Below, one piece after another: positions 9,043 to 16,934 of a stretch of DNA of 64,000 nt; position 1 is the stretch's first letter, and each line of letters starts with the position of its first letter. This DNA comes from DAHVFY01 sp040388665 (GTDB taxonomy: Bacteria; Chlamydiota; Chlamydiia; Chlamydiales; Rhabdochlamydiaceae): assembly GCA_040388665.1 (NCBI GenBank), contig JAZKBL010000012.1, positions 1 to 64,000 on the forward strand, given 5' to 3'. Made by a program: the position numbers and the translations under genes. The notes under the pieces are model-generated. The model was not told the origin of the DNA. It did no database searches and worked only from the letters and a program-made list of their open reading frames with translations.

Positions 9043-11663
9043 ATGAAAATCTTTACATTCCTCTCAATCATGACGCTCACTGCAACATCTATGGTGTCTG
9101 CAGCATCGTTTGAGCCTGAAAATGAAACAATCAATATCCTTTATAACGCATCAACTCCAGATTCTACAGACCGCGCCATTTTACAATTTTGTAAAGACTT
9201 AATAGCAAATACAACGGATTCTACGTTTTTACAAGTCAGAGAAACTGTTGGAAAAATCATCTATCTCTATGAGCTTGATAAAACAAAATTAGCTACAATC
9301 ATCACTTCTTCTGATATAAAGGGAACGACTACAAAGCTGGATCTTCAGTTTTCTAAAGCGATGAATGAACTCACGCAAGCTCTCCTGAAACTTAAAATCA
9401 ATCACCAGATCGCCGGCATTCAAAATGGAAGTATCGCATTAGAAGAACAAATTCCTCGAGTCATTGCACGCTGTCTCTTAACAAAAGAAGGGACGGTTAA
9501 TTTCGGCATCATACAATCTCTTAAACAAAACTTCCTATCTACGATTACTTCATCCTACCAAAAAGACATTGCACGCTTTCTTGATCTGTTAACAACACTT
9601 GGCCAAAATGAAACCCAGACAGCTGCCTGGGAAAATATTTTCAAAAGCGTAACAAAACCCGTTTCTTCTACTTCAGCTTCAAATGATCTTATTAGAGCAA
9701 CTCTTAAACTACCTGCAGATACATCCATTACAAATAATCATGCCAAGGAAGTATTTCTTTATCTCTTTATGGGACATGCACGCCAAGGACCTGCGGGAAA
9801 TTGTTTTGAAGAATGGTGGAAAATTTTAGTAAAAGATGGTCTCTGGCATACACTAGCTCGCGATGGAATCCAGCTACTAAAATATGGAGCTCTTGTCCGC
9901 AATATCAATGGAGTACAGCAAAATTTCCCCTTTAGTTATAGCATCGCTGATGATGCTCTTCAAAATTCAGTAAATCTTGATCAAAAAGGCACTATCCGCG
10001 GGAGTATGAATCTCTTTGATGTTCCAGGCTTTTATGCAGCAGCGCAACAAATGGGTATCCAAGATCCAAAATCGGTCCTTAATAACGTACTCTCGATTCT
10101 TCTTGAAAGCACAACAAACGCTACAGTGACTGCAGAACAAATTATTACCGCAGCAGCCCAAGCAGCAATTAAGCTTGGACTAAATCAACAAAAAAACCTA
10201 GAAACATTAACTAAACTCGGATTTTTTGCTTTTAGCTCAGAAAGTACATGCGCGCCTTTAAATCTGTACGGAAGCTGTCTTGCATCTTTTGCAGAGGCAC
10301 TTGAAACAAATCACGTGCGCGGCCGGGCACTACACGCCGTAGAAGAATCTCTCGATAGCCAATGGCACTCAAAAGCTTTCTTTTGGGAATTTCCTGCAAT
10401 CGACAGAGCAAAAGACCTCTTTTTAGATACGCTTAACGCCCAGATAGCTTTTTATTATAACGAAAGAATCGCGCTCGTTAGCNNNNNNNNNNAAATCTGA
10501 ACAAAGGTTTTTGGGTTCCGGTGGATGCAGATGGATCTTCAACAGCTGGAGCCTTTGAAATGCACCGAGCTACGGGCGAGCTTATCTCAGGACCTAATGA
10601 TTTTCAAAAGCTCATTATCGATGTTTTAGAAATGACAAAAACTGCAGCTGGGCAACTGGCAAAAAACTCTTTACTCAACCAACTATCTCTTAAATCAATG
10701 CAGAGTTCTCTTGACCGGGTAGCTAATTATATTTCTAAAAATCAAAACTTCCTAAAGCTACTTCTTTGGAACTATAACGCCGACAACAAAAAACACCCCG
10801 ATCCCGTAACAAATTGGCAGAGTCTTGAGCACACACCGTGGCTTGATCAAACAGGCAATGATCCCAATGCAGTTTTCGATATTGCAACAGGAATGATGCT
10901 TCCAAAAGCAACTTCTGTCATCCCTAAAAATGCTCATCAGCTTGCTAGCTCTTTTGTACAATTTGCAAGAACCTTGGAGAAAAACCAGCATTATTTGGAA
11001 AATCCTAATTTCATTGGCAGAATCCCCGTCTGGAACCCCATCCACGCCTACACAGGAAGGCTTGATGACACCGCAATGATTGATGCTGTCAAATCGATGC
11101 TTTCTGTCGAAGATTGGCTATCAAAAAGACTGTTTCAATCAGGCTATACAATCTCAAAGGGGATGATTCCTAAAGACGTTGCAGAAAATCTTAGGAAAAC
11201 GCTCGCAGACGCTTTGTCAGAATCTGATCAACAAACATTTCTTTCAAAAACTATCGGCGCTTATCAAGATTCGATCTGCGTTCGGGATTTTGCACGTAAA
11301 TTGATAAAGACACTTACAAGTATGGATTCGAGATATGCAGGGGCTCAAATATATGCACAAGTTTCCCAAATCCTAACAGCAACGCTTTTGAAAACATTGC
11401 CGATGAATATGATTACCACTTTGACAACATCAGCTATTCAAGCTTTTGACACAAATTGGTACGATATGGACAACAACCAAGGAATGCTCACAGAAGCCCG
11501 AGATATTCATTTCTGCTTCTTCTTCGATCCTGTCAGTGAAGACATCCTTTTCGGTACTGTCGATGAAGATGGAACAGAACTACGCCTAATCGACCAGGAT
11601 GAGTGGGTCAATGGTCAGCAGTGGGAATTCGTCCCCGCTGTCCTCGTAGATAGCGCCGGTTAG
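9043..11663 (+). CDS. large exported protein of unknown function, interrupted by an assembly gap
   Basis: About 870 residues. The N-terminal signal peptide (residues 1-20, MKIFTFLS to VSAAS) is clear, and CAAAGGGAG precedes the ATG. The frame runs to the N run at 10483. After the gap the same protein continues in another frame from 10494 (NLNKGFWVPVDADG) to the stop at 11663, so the real gap is not 10 bases and the apparent stop at 10498-10500 is an artefact. No family is recognised. The segment RQGPAGNCFEEW (Gln248, Cys254) resembles the Gln-x5-Cys pair of papain-like proteases, and LHAV (His431) could be the histidine; this is weak evidence. The mature protein is mostly helical, with no membrane spans. 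Confidence 0.75.
10483..10492. other. assembly gap (10 N)
   Basis: Ten undetermined bases. The coding frame before and after differ, so the true distance is unknown and is not 10. Confidence 0.95.
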
Positions 11664-11763
11664 TGCTATACCCCCTTAAAACTACTCCGTTTTTAGAGCA
11701 CCCCCTTGTTCTAAGCGCAATTTTAACAAGCAAATGGGGTTTTAGAAGAAGTCCATTTGCATT

Positions 11764-11790
11764 CCGGCTTTTATAGCCGGTTTTTTTTCT
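11764..11790 (+). terminator. intrinsic terminator after the large exported protein
   Basis: CCGGC / GCCGG with a TTTTATA loop, followed by eight T and CTT. It lies about 100 bases downstream of the stop codon at 11663. Confidence 0.85.
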
Positions 11791-11838
11791 TGCACTATCA
11801 TTTTTTTTTAATTAGGGTAAGAAAAAAAGGAGTGGATT

Positions 11839-12540
11839 ATGAAGACATCCCGTATTGTCCTCATTATTATCTTTGCGCTTGCCATTTTTCTCTTTATAGG
11901 ATGGGTCCGTCTTCCTGACATGATCTCCAATTCCCTATCAAGAAAAATGCAGGTCTCTGTTGAAATTGATGATATTTCCCTTCGTCCTAGCCTTATTGGC
12001 ATACATAAACTCAATATTGCAAGTCCTAAAGGCTATACTCTTCCTAAAAGCTTATCGGTTGACACTCTAGAAATCCATGCCCCCCTTTTACGCTATTTTG
12101 ACCAAAACGTGGTAATTGAAGAAATCGACTTACAAAAAGTTTATTTGGGTCTAGAATTCAACAAAAAGGGAAGCAAAAACGGCAACTGGTCTCTCATTAT
12201 GGAGAATTATCAAGAATCCACAAATGCGGGCGTAAAAAAAGAGAAGACTGAAAAAAGCGTTCTAATCAAAAAACTTGTTCTTAATAACATTTCTGTAGAT
12301 CTTGCCTATAAAGACACAGGTAGCGTGCAGCATCTAAAACCTATAAAACGCCTTGAATTCACAAATGTAACAAGTGAAGGCGGCATCCCAACTGATCAGA
12401 TCTCTAACCTAATTATGCAGCAAATGTTAAAAGAGGTCTTTAGCCAAGAAAATCTACAAAACATGATTGAAGGATTCTTGCAATCCCCAGAGCAGGGAGT
12501 TCAGAATTTACTCTCCCCGTTTAAAAGTCTAATGCCTTAA
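11839..12540 (+). CDS. AsmA-like membrane-anchored protein
   Basis: 233 residues behind a good ribosome binding site (AAAGGAG at 11827-11833). One membrane helix (about residues 5-22) is followed by a periplasmic domain with features of AsmA/DUF748-type proteins: a conserved Leu-rich strand near SVEIDDISLRPSLIGI, the PLLRYFDQNVVIEEIDLQ strand pair, and LKPIKRLEFTNV. AsmA-like proteins act in outer membrane lipid or protein homeostasis; this one is short, closer to single-domain members. It is probably co-transcribed with the next gene (11 bases apart). Confidence 0.6.
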   Translation: MKTSRIVLIIIFALAIFLFIGWVRLPDMISNSLSRKMQVSVEIDDISLRPSLIGIHKLNIASPKGYTLPKSLSVDTLEIHAPLLRYFDQNVVIEEIDLQKVYLGLEFNKKGSKNGNWSLIMENYQESTNAGVKKEKTEKSVLIKKLVLNNISVDLAYKDTGSVQHLKPIKRLEFTNVTSEGGIPTDQISNLIMQQMLKEVFSQENLQNMIEGFLQSPEQGVQNLLSPFKSLMP

Positions 12541-12551
12541 GGAGATTTAGT

Positions 12552-13214
12552 ATGAAAACAAAGCAACCCAACATCATTGGTTTAGTGCTTACCATTCTTG
12601 CAGCGCCTTTTTTATGCTGCACATCGTTTGCTCAAACCAATGAAATCCCAATTCCCAATGGAAATCAGGTCATTAATAATAATACTCAAGGAAGTACCAC
12701 CACACAACCTACAGTAGATGCCATCGTTACAGACAGTAATGGCAATATGACCCAAGAAAAACTTCCCTACAATCCTAACAATCAAACAGTCATTGTCAAT
12801 AACAACTACGGAGGCAATAACTCAAGCCTCTTCTTCCCTGCCTTTACAATGGGCTTTATGTTCTTTGCCGGGTATTGGGTAGGTCACAATGGAAGTTATT
12901 GGAATGGCCATGGCTATGTGCACGTTACAAATGTTAACTGGAACCAGCATTGGAATAATTATTGGCACAACACTTGGAAACCTAAATGGAATAATTATGC
13001 CAATCAGCACCGCAATGACCCTAATTTTAAATGGGGCGACCACCAAAACGATTGGCATGACAATGCAGGCAACTGGCATAACAGACAAGGCGAAGACGGA
13101 AATCGGGGCAACGCCGAACATGGCGGTGGCATGAGAGATGGCGGCGGTGAACGTGGCGGCGGCGGCATGCGCGAGGGCGGTGGTGAACGCGGTGGTGGCG
13201 GCGGCCGTAGATAG
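12552..13214 (+). CDS. exported Asn/Trp/His-rich protein with Gly-rich tail
   Basis: 220 residues behind AAGGAG at 12538-12543. It has a signal peptide (about 1-28, ending SFAQ), a Gln/Asn/Thr-rich linker, one hydrophobic stretch (about 95-113, FFPAFTMGFMFFAGYWVG), a Trp/Asn/His-rich segment (WNQHWNNYW and WHDNAGNWH), and a tail with two near-copies of GGGMR(D/E)GGGERGGGG. Such low-complexity exported proteins are common in chlamydia-related bacteria and planctomycetes. Function is unknown; a cell envelope or surface role is a guess from the signal peptide. Confidence 0.65.
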   Translation: MKTKQPNIIGLVLTILAAPFLCCTSFAQTNEIPIPNGNQVINNNTQGSTTTQPTVDAIVTDSNGNMTQEKLPYNPNNQTVIVNNNYGGNNSSLFFPAFTMGFMFFAGYWVGHNGSYWNGHGYVHVTNVNWNQHWNNYWHNTWKPKWNNYANQHRNDPNFKWGDHQNDWHDNAGNWHNRQGEDGNRGNAEHGGGMRDGGGERGGGGMREGGGERGGGGGRR

Positions 13215-13243
13215 TTCCACCATTTCAAATCGATAAAACACAC

Positions 13244-13282
13244 AAGTCGCAAAGCCTGATCGAGGGTCTTTGCGACTTTTCT
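13244..13282. terminator. terminator hairpin between convergent genes
   Basis: The arms AAGTCGCAAAG (13244-13254) and CTTTGCGACTT (13268-13278) are perfectly complementary and followed by TTCTTT. It ends the operon at 11839-13214 and may also serve the convergent gene at 13323. Confidence 0.85.
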
Positions 13283-13322
13283 TTAGTAAGTTGAGTTGAC
13301 TTGGATATAGGTTTGAATTTTA

Positions 13323-14165
13323 TCACTTCATCGCTCGAAGCTGTTCGTAAAAAGGCTTTTGTTCTTGATAGATCCTTTCTAAAGAACTAACGTGCTCTGC
13401 AGAAATCAAGGTAAAGCGCGCCTTTATTTCATCGCGCTTAGGAACAAAAAAGCCTTTGCTATCAGCGGCATCTACATGCCAAGTGGCAAGATGCTCCCAC
13501 TCTTCAGGCATACCCTCTTCCCATTTGAGAGAGTCCTCTTTATAAGAGATCCCTGCCTGCTCACAAAAAGCCTTCATCGTTATTTCTGGATTGCTACAAA
13601 GCTCTTCCGCCTCTACGATAATAGGCCATTCCCCACGGATTTCTCGGTATTTTTTTGCAATGCGAACAAGAGCATCATAGCGAAAAACCAATGCAGTAAA
13701 CGGCAAGACTTTTTCTAAAGACATCTTTTCAGCGCTTTTTAAGAAAAAAGATTCAATAGAAAGCGCAGGATCACGTATTAAAAATGTAAAAATCACGTCT
13801 GGATCTGAAAGTAACTGTTGATCATTGAAAATATCTTCTGCCATACCCCAGATCATGTCTTTTAAAAACACAGGGTTATGCGCTGCCCAACTATAAATAA
13901 GATCTTTCACAGCTTCATAGCCATTTGCTTCTATTAATTCCTGAGGCGGCAGCTGACTAAAAACACCAGGATTGCCCTTATGATACATGTAAGACACCAC
14001 CCAAGGCTCATGGAAAACTTTATGATCCCCACGCGCCCTCATCGATTTTTCAAAGGCTGTGCTCACTGAACGCGGGTTCGTTAACACCATTTGAATTTTA
14101 TGATGCTGCGCTTGCAAACGCCCCGCAGCGATCATCATGATGAAAAAAAACAGTCTTTTGCACAT
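13323..14165 (-). CDS. exported sulfotransferase-like protein
   Basis: 280 residues from the ATG at 14165, chosen because AGGGGAG lies 7 bases upstream. Residues 1-20 form a signal peptide (RLFFFIMMIAAGRLQAQ). The PAPS-binding 5'-phosphosulfate loop appears as TNPRSVSTAFEKS, and the 3'-phosphate region as FLIRDPALSIESF. The family moves sulfate from PAPS to alcohols or amines, releasing PAP. PAPS is cytosolic in bacteria, so an exported copy would make most sense if the enzyme is delivered to the host cell. It is the last gene of an operon whose second gene is a CysQ-like phosphatase, the enzyme type that clears PAP. Confidence 0.72.
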   Translation of the reverse strand: MCKRLFFFIMMIAAGRLQAQHHKIQMVLTNPRSVSTAFEKSMRARGDHKVFHEPWVVSYMYHKGNPGVFSQLPPQELIEANGYEAVKDLIYSWAAHNPVFLKDMIWGMAEDIFNDQQLLSDPDVIFTFLIRDPALSIESFFLKSAEKMSLEKVLPFTALVFRYDALVRIAKKYREIRGEWPIIVEAEELCSNPEITMKAFCEQAGISYKEDSLKWEEGMPEEWEHLATWHVDAADSKGFFVPKRDEIKARFTLISAEHVSSLERIYQEQKPFYEQLRAMK

Positions 14166-14166
14166 A

Positions 14167-14259
14167 TTAGACTCCCCTATTTTTGTTCTTATAGAAAAGA
14201 TCACAGACATCAATTAATGGAACTCCAAAAGTGATCGTAAAAGCTAAAATCCATTTCAT
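14167..14259 (-). CDS. 30-residue hydrophobic mini-ORF upstream of the sulfotransferase
   Basis: ATG at 14259 behind GAGGAAAAATTAAA (GAGG ends 11 bases upstream). It codes for 30 residues with a hydrophobic first half (MKWILAFTITFGVPLID) and a basic end (KNKNRGV). Its TAA stop is separated by one base from the sulfotransferase ATG. It fits neatly in the gap between cysQ-like and sulfotransferase. It could be a real small membrane protein or a leader peptide that couples translation. There is no homology evidence. Confidence 0.45.
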   Translation of the reverse strand: MKWILAFTITFGVPLIDVCDLFYKNKNRGV

Positions 14260-14272
14260 TTTAATTTTTCCT

Positions 14273-15109
14273 CTAATTCTTTAACTGCGCCGCTATGGAG
14301 TTATAGATTTCTTGGCTTCCACAAGCGATCACGCCTTTTGGTAATTTGCCGTCTTTTCTGCGGTAGTCGATAGGGTCACCATTCCAGTCAGAAATAAAAC
14401 CGCCAGCTTCTCGAAGAATCACCTCACCAGAAAGAAAATCCCAGAGCCCAGCTCTTTTTGCACTTGCAAGATAGATATTGTAAGACCCTTCAGCAATTGC
14501 ACATAGTCTAAGCCCTGCGCTTCCTACATATTTAACCGAAGTGGCTTTGGAACCAGAAAGCTTATCGAAAATTTCATTTGCAACTGTATCCGATTTACTT
14601 ATGAGCGGCACAAGCGCAACTTCACCATCAGAACGTTGCAGCAAAAGCCTGGTTTTTTCTTCTTTGCCCTTTTGTTTCCATGCCCCCTGTCCTTTCACAG
14701 CCCAATATATCACGTCAGTGACGGGGTAGTAATTCACCCCAAGTGTAGGTATGCCGCGAACCGTCAGCCCAATATGAATTCCAAAATCTTCTCCACCCTG
14801 TATGAAGCATTCTGTCCCATCAAGAGGATCAATGATCCAGACATTTTCAGCGTCATACCAGGCTGCATCTGCTCCTTCGCATGTTTCCTCGCTTAAAAAT
14901 GCATCATCAGGAAACGACTTCTTCAGGCCATTACAAATGATCCCGTTTGCCCGAAAATCAGCAGTTGTTACCGGGCTTGTTAGACCATGAGCTTCTCTCT
15001 TTTCTAAAACTTGTAATGTGCTGCGATCGTGAAATGCCTCAAGAATAGCTGTGCCAGCTTCTCTTGCAAGAGCCTTTGCAACCTTCAGACAGTATTCCAC
15101 GGTTACCAC
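14273..15109 (-). CDS. inositol monophosphatase-family protein, probably CysQ-like 3'(2'),5'-bisphosphate nucleotidase
   Basis: 278 residues with a GTG start at 15109, overlapping the upstream gene by 7 bases. The metal-binding motifs are present: SEET near residue 74, WIIDPLDGTECF (about 91-102) and the second motif LWDFLSGEVILREAGG (about 223-238). The last has WDFLSG where classical inositol monophosphatases have WD-x-A-A-G. CysQ enzymes hydrolyse PAP to AMP. The neighbouring sulfotransferase makes PAP as by-product, which supports CysQ over inositol phosphatase. Sequence alone does not settle the substrate. Confidence 0.75.
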   Translation of the reverse strand: MVTVEYCLKVAKALAREAGTAILEAFHDRSTLQVLEKREAHGLTSPVTTADFRANGIICNGLKKSFPDDAFLSEETCEGADAAWYDAENVWIIDPLDGTECFIQGGEDFGIHIGLTVRGIPTLGVNYYPVTDVIYWAVKGQGAWKQKGKEEKTRLLLQRSDGEVALVPLISKSDTVANEIFDKLSGSKATSVKYVGSAGLRLCAIAEGSYNIYLASAKRAGLWDFLSGEVILREAGGFISDWNGDPIDYRRKDGKLPKGVIACGSQEIYNSIAAQLKN

Positions 15110-15894
15110 ACCCCAGCATCGGATAGTAACCCGCGCAGCTTTAACATTCTTTTCAGTCCAAGAAGATAGTCTCCGCCACCTTCTTGTTTAACAAGTGGAC
15201 GTAAAGCGTCCCACCGTGACCAAACTCCCTCCCCCTTCTTGCTCCACAACTCAGAAACAAGCTCAGGCTCTATATTCGCACAGCCAGGAACGATTCCATC
15301 GATATTTTTATTCAAAACTTCCGGTAAATGATGTTCTCTTCCATAATAGATTTTAAAACTAGGATGTCCCTTAATTTTAAGGATCTCACCAAAATACTCT
15401 AAGTCCCCGGAAGAGTCTTTAATTCCAAGAATACGTTCTTCTAAAGCAAGCTTCTTGACCTGTTCTACAAGAAGAAAATTTTCAGCCGTAAGAGCAGGAT
15501 TATTGTACAAAACAAGATTGCCCTGAGAAGAAAATAAAAGCTCTTCGACAACATGCATTCCGTCCCCGCCCCAAAGATTCGGAACAACCACGCAAGCAGC
15601 GGCACCCACCTCATGAGCCACATGCATGAGCTCTAACGATTCAGCTAAGTTTGCAGCACCAATACCAACAAGCAGCGGAACGCGTTCCCGAAGATACTCT
15701 GCAACCTTCCTAATCACCTCAATTCTCTGCTTCTGATCCAGTTTCAGAGTCTCTCCCGTTGTACCGAGGATAAAAACTGCAGCAACGCCCCCCTCTACAA
15801 CGTGATCGAGCATAGGACCCAAATCTGAAAAATTACGCGGCGTTACAAGTGGAACGATCACACCTGATGGCAACTGTGAACATCGATGAATCAT
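15103..15894 (-). CDS. DapA/NanA-family class I aldolase
   Basis: 263 residues, shorter than the usual 290-300. A (beta/alpha)8 barrel is indicated by GTTGE (about 45-49), the YNNPAL strand with the catalytic Tyr, and the Schiff-base lysine in GIKDSSGD. The Arg that follows YNVPSR in true dihydrodipicolinate synthase is missing; YNNPAL is closer to the NanA/sugar-aldolase subgroup, so lysine synthesis is unlikely to be its job. An AGGA ribosome binding site lies 6 bases before the ATG. It is the first gene of the operon with the CysQ-like and sulfotransferase genes, suggesting a shared sugar-acid or sulfated-sugar pathway, which is inference. Confidence 0.75.
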   Translation of the reverse strand: MIHRCSQLPSGVIVPLVTPRNFSDLGPMLDHVVEGGVAAVFILGTTGETLKLDQKQRIEVIRKVAEYLRERVPLLVGIGAANLAESLELMHVAHEVGAAACVVVPNLWGGDGMHVVEELLFSSQGNLVLYNNPALTAENFLLVEQVKKLALEERILGIKDSSGDLEYFGEILKIKGHPSFKIYYGREHHLPEVLNKNIDGIVPGCANIEPELVSELWSKKGEGVWSRWDALRPLVKQEGGGDYLLGLKRMLKLRGLLSDAGVW

Positions 15895-15955
15895 TGTTTA
15901 TCCTTGCAAAGTGTGCTACGAGTATATTACTTTTTAAGTGTAGGAGCAATTTAAA

Positions 15956-16072
15956 ATGAATCCATTTCGAAAAATCCTGTTCAGATTCTCTTTTCTAAAG
16001 AAAAAATTCTCTTCATCTCTGCAAAAGATCAACAAAAAATATGGCAAGGCTCTAAAAAACTTAGCCAAATAA
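15956..16072 (+). CDS. 38-residue strongly basic mini-protein
   Basis: ATG at 15956 with AGGAG at 15942-15946, an ideal 9-base spacing. It codes for 38 residues with about 12 Lys/Arg and no Asp or Glu; hydrophobic residues (MNPFRKILFRFSFLKKKF) give an amphipathic helix pattern. It lies alone between the aldolase-family gene (divergent) and the histidine phosphatase (convergent). The strong ribosome binding site favours a real gene. Function is unknown; a nucleic-acid or membrane-binding peptide is possible. Confidence 0.45.
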   Translation: MNPFRKILFRFSFLKKKFSSSLQKINKKYGKALKNLAK

Positions 16073-16102
16073 ATTTCACAACTTTCCGTGGATAAAATTT
16101 AT

Positions 16103-16130
16103 TGACATACTTCAACCTCGAGGTATGTCA
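16103..16130. terminator. hairpin at the 3' end of the histidine phosphatase gene
   Basis: Perfect 8-base arms TGACATAC (16103-16110) and GTATGTCA (16123-16130), with inner CCTCGAGG, overlap the TGA stop of the minus-strand gene. Flanking A/T-rich sequence on the left suits termination on the minus strand. Confidence 0.45.
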
Positions 16131-16799
16131 TTCAACTGCTATGAATGTAAAGGGGTGCGCTTGTGTATCAGAAGAGTACACAATTTGCACAACGGCGCAG
16201 TTGGGAATGGGGGGTATGTTCTCTGTATCTAAAATGTCCGCAATGAGCACTTTGATAATTTCTCCGTGAGCAAATACGGCAACTTTTTCCCCTTTATGCG
16301 ATGCTTCTATAAGCATCAGTTCATTTTTGATTCTATGTAATAGTTGGTGATTCGTCTCTGCGTTGGGGATATGCGTATAGTTCCACCTTTCTTGGCGATG
16401 AGGGTAGCGCTTGTTAAGCTCCTGTAGAGCCGGCCCATACAGCAATTCTTCCTCATCCAAGGTCAGTCCTTCCGCTGCACCATTATTTATTTCCCGCAAA
16501 CTCTCTCTTTTTTCAACTTCTAGGTTTAGTTTCTTTGCTGTTTCTTGCGCAGTGGTGTACGCACGATCCAAATCAGAAGAGTAAATAGAAGTAATATCAG
16601 AATGAGAAGACGCGATCCTTTCAGCTAAGTTCTTAGCTTGCATCATTCCCCTTTCATTCAAGGGGTTATTGGTATGACCCTGTGCTCGATCTTCAATATT
16701 CCAATCAGTCTGTCCATGACGGATAAGAAGAAAGACAGTTTCAGAAGAAAACAACTGCGCACAAAAACAAACACACAACAGAACAAATAACTTTTTCAT
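16128..16799 (-). CDS. exported histidine-phosphatase (phosphoglycerate mutase-like) superfamily protein
   Basis: 223 residues. Residues 1-18 are a signal peptide (KKLFVLLCVCFCAQLFS). The catalytic histidine is in LLIRHGQTDWN, and the second in AVFAHGEIIKV; SSDLDRAYTTA is the usual third motif. The family covers sugar-phosphate mutases and phosphatases acting through a phospho-histidine. With a signal peptide, glycolytic mutase activity is unlikely, and a periplasmic or secreted phosphatase is more probable. Divergent to a second exported phosphatase-type gene (Ppx/GppA-like) 135 bases away. Confidence 0.8.
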   Translation of the reverse strand: MKKLFVLLCVCFCAQLFSSETVFLLIRHGQTDWNIEDRAQGHTNNPLNERGMMQAKNLAERIASSHSDITSIYSSDLDRAYTTAQETAKKLNLEVEKRESLREINNGAAEGLTLDEEELLYGPALQELNKRYPHRQERWNYTHIPNAETNHQLLHRIKNELMLIEASHKGEKVAVFAHGEIIKVLIADILDTENIPPIPNCAVVQIVYSSDTQAHPFTFIAVE

Positions 16800-16875
16800 T
16801 CCTTAAATTCTACAAACAACTATAATTACACTCAACACAAAACACCGATAAATTATTATTTTAACTTTGTAGATG

Positions 16876-16904
16876 TTGTATTTACAGAATATTACCAATA
16901 TAAT
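16876..16904 (+). promoter_or_regulatory. sigma-66/sigma-70 type promoter of the Ppx/GppA-like gene
   Basis: TTGTAT (16876-16881), a 17-base spacer, then a perfect TATAAT (16899-16904). The start point near 16911 would leave a leader of about 24 bases before the ATG at 16935. Confidence 0.62.
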
Positions 16905-16934
16905 GAGTTAGTTTTTTTTACCGCATAGGGTATT

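Noticed and set aside
10521..11663. Separate 380-residue gene starting at 10521
   Set aside because: The protein sequence is continuous with the part before the N run (coding from 10494); it is the second half of the gene starting at 9043.
13004..13252. Proline-rich 82-codon frame opposite the Gly-rich tail
   Set aside because: Pro-rich antisense frames are the expected shadow of Gly-rich codons.
15103..15894. Dihydrodipicolinate synthase (dapA) for lysine or peptidoglycan synthesis
   Set aside because: The Arg after the YN-x-P motif is absent and the context is not a lysine operon; only the family name is kept.
16800..16840. Minus-strand promoter TTGAGT-N17-TAGAAT before the histidine phosphatase
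   Set aside because: The boxes fit, but transcription would begin at the start codon itself and leave no leader although an AAGGA site is present; not convincing.
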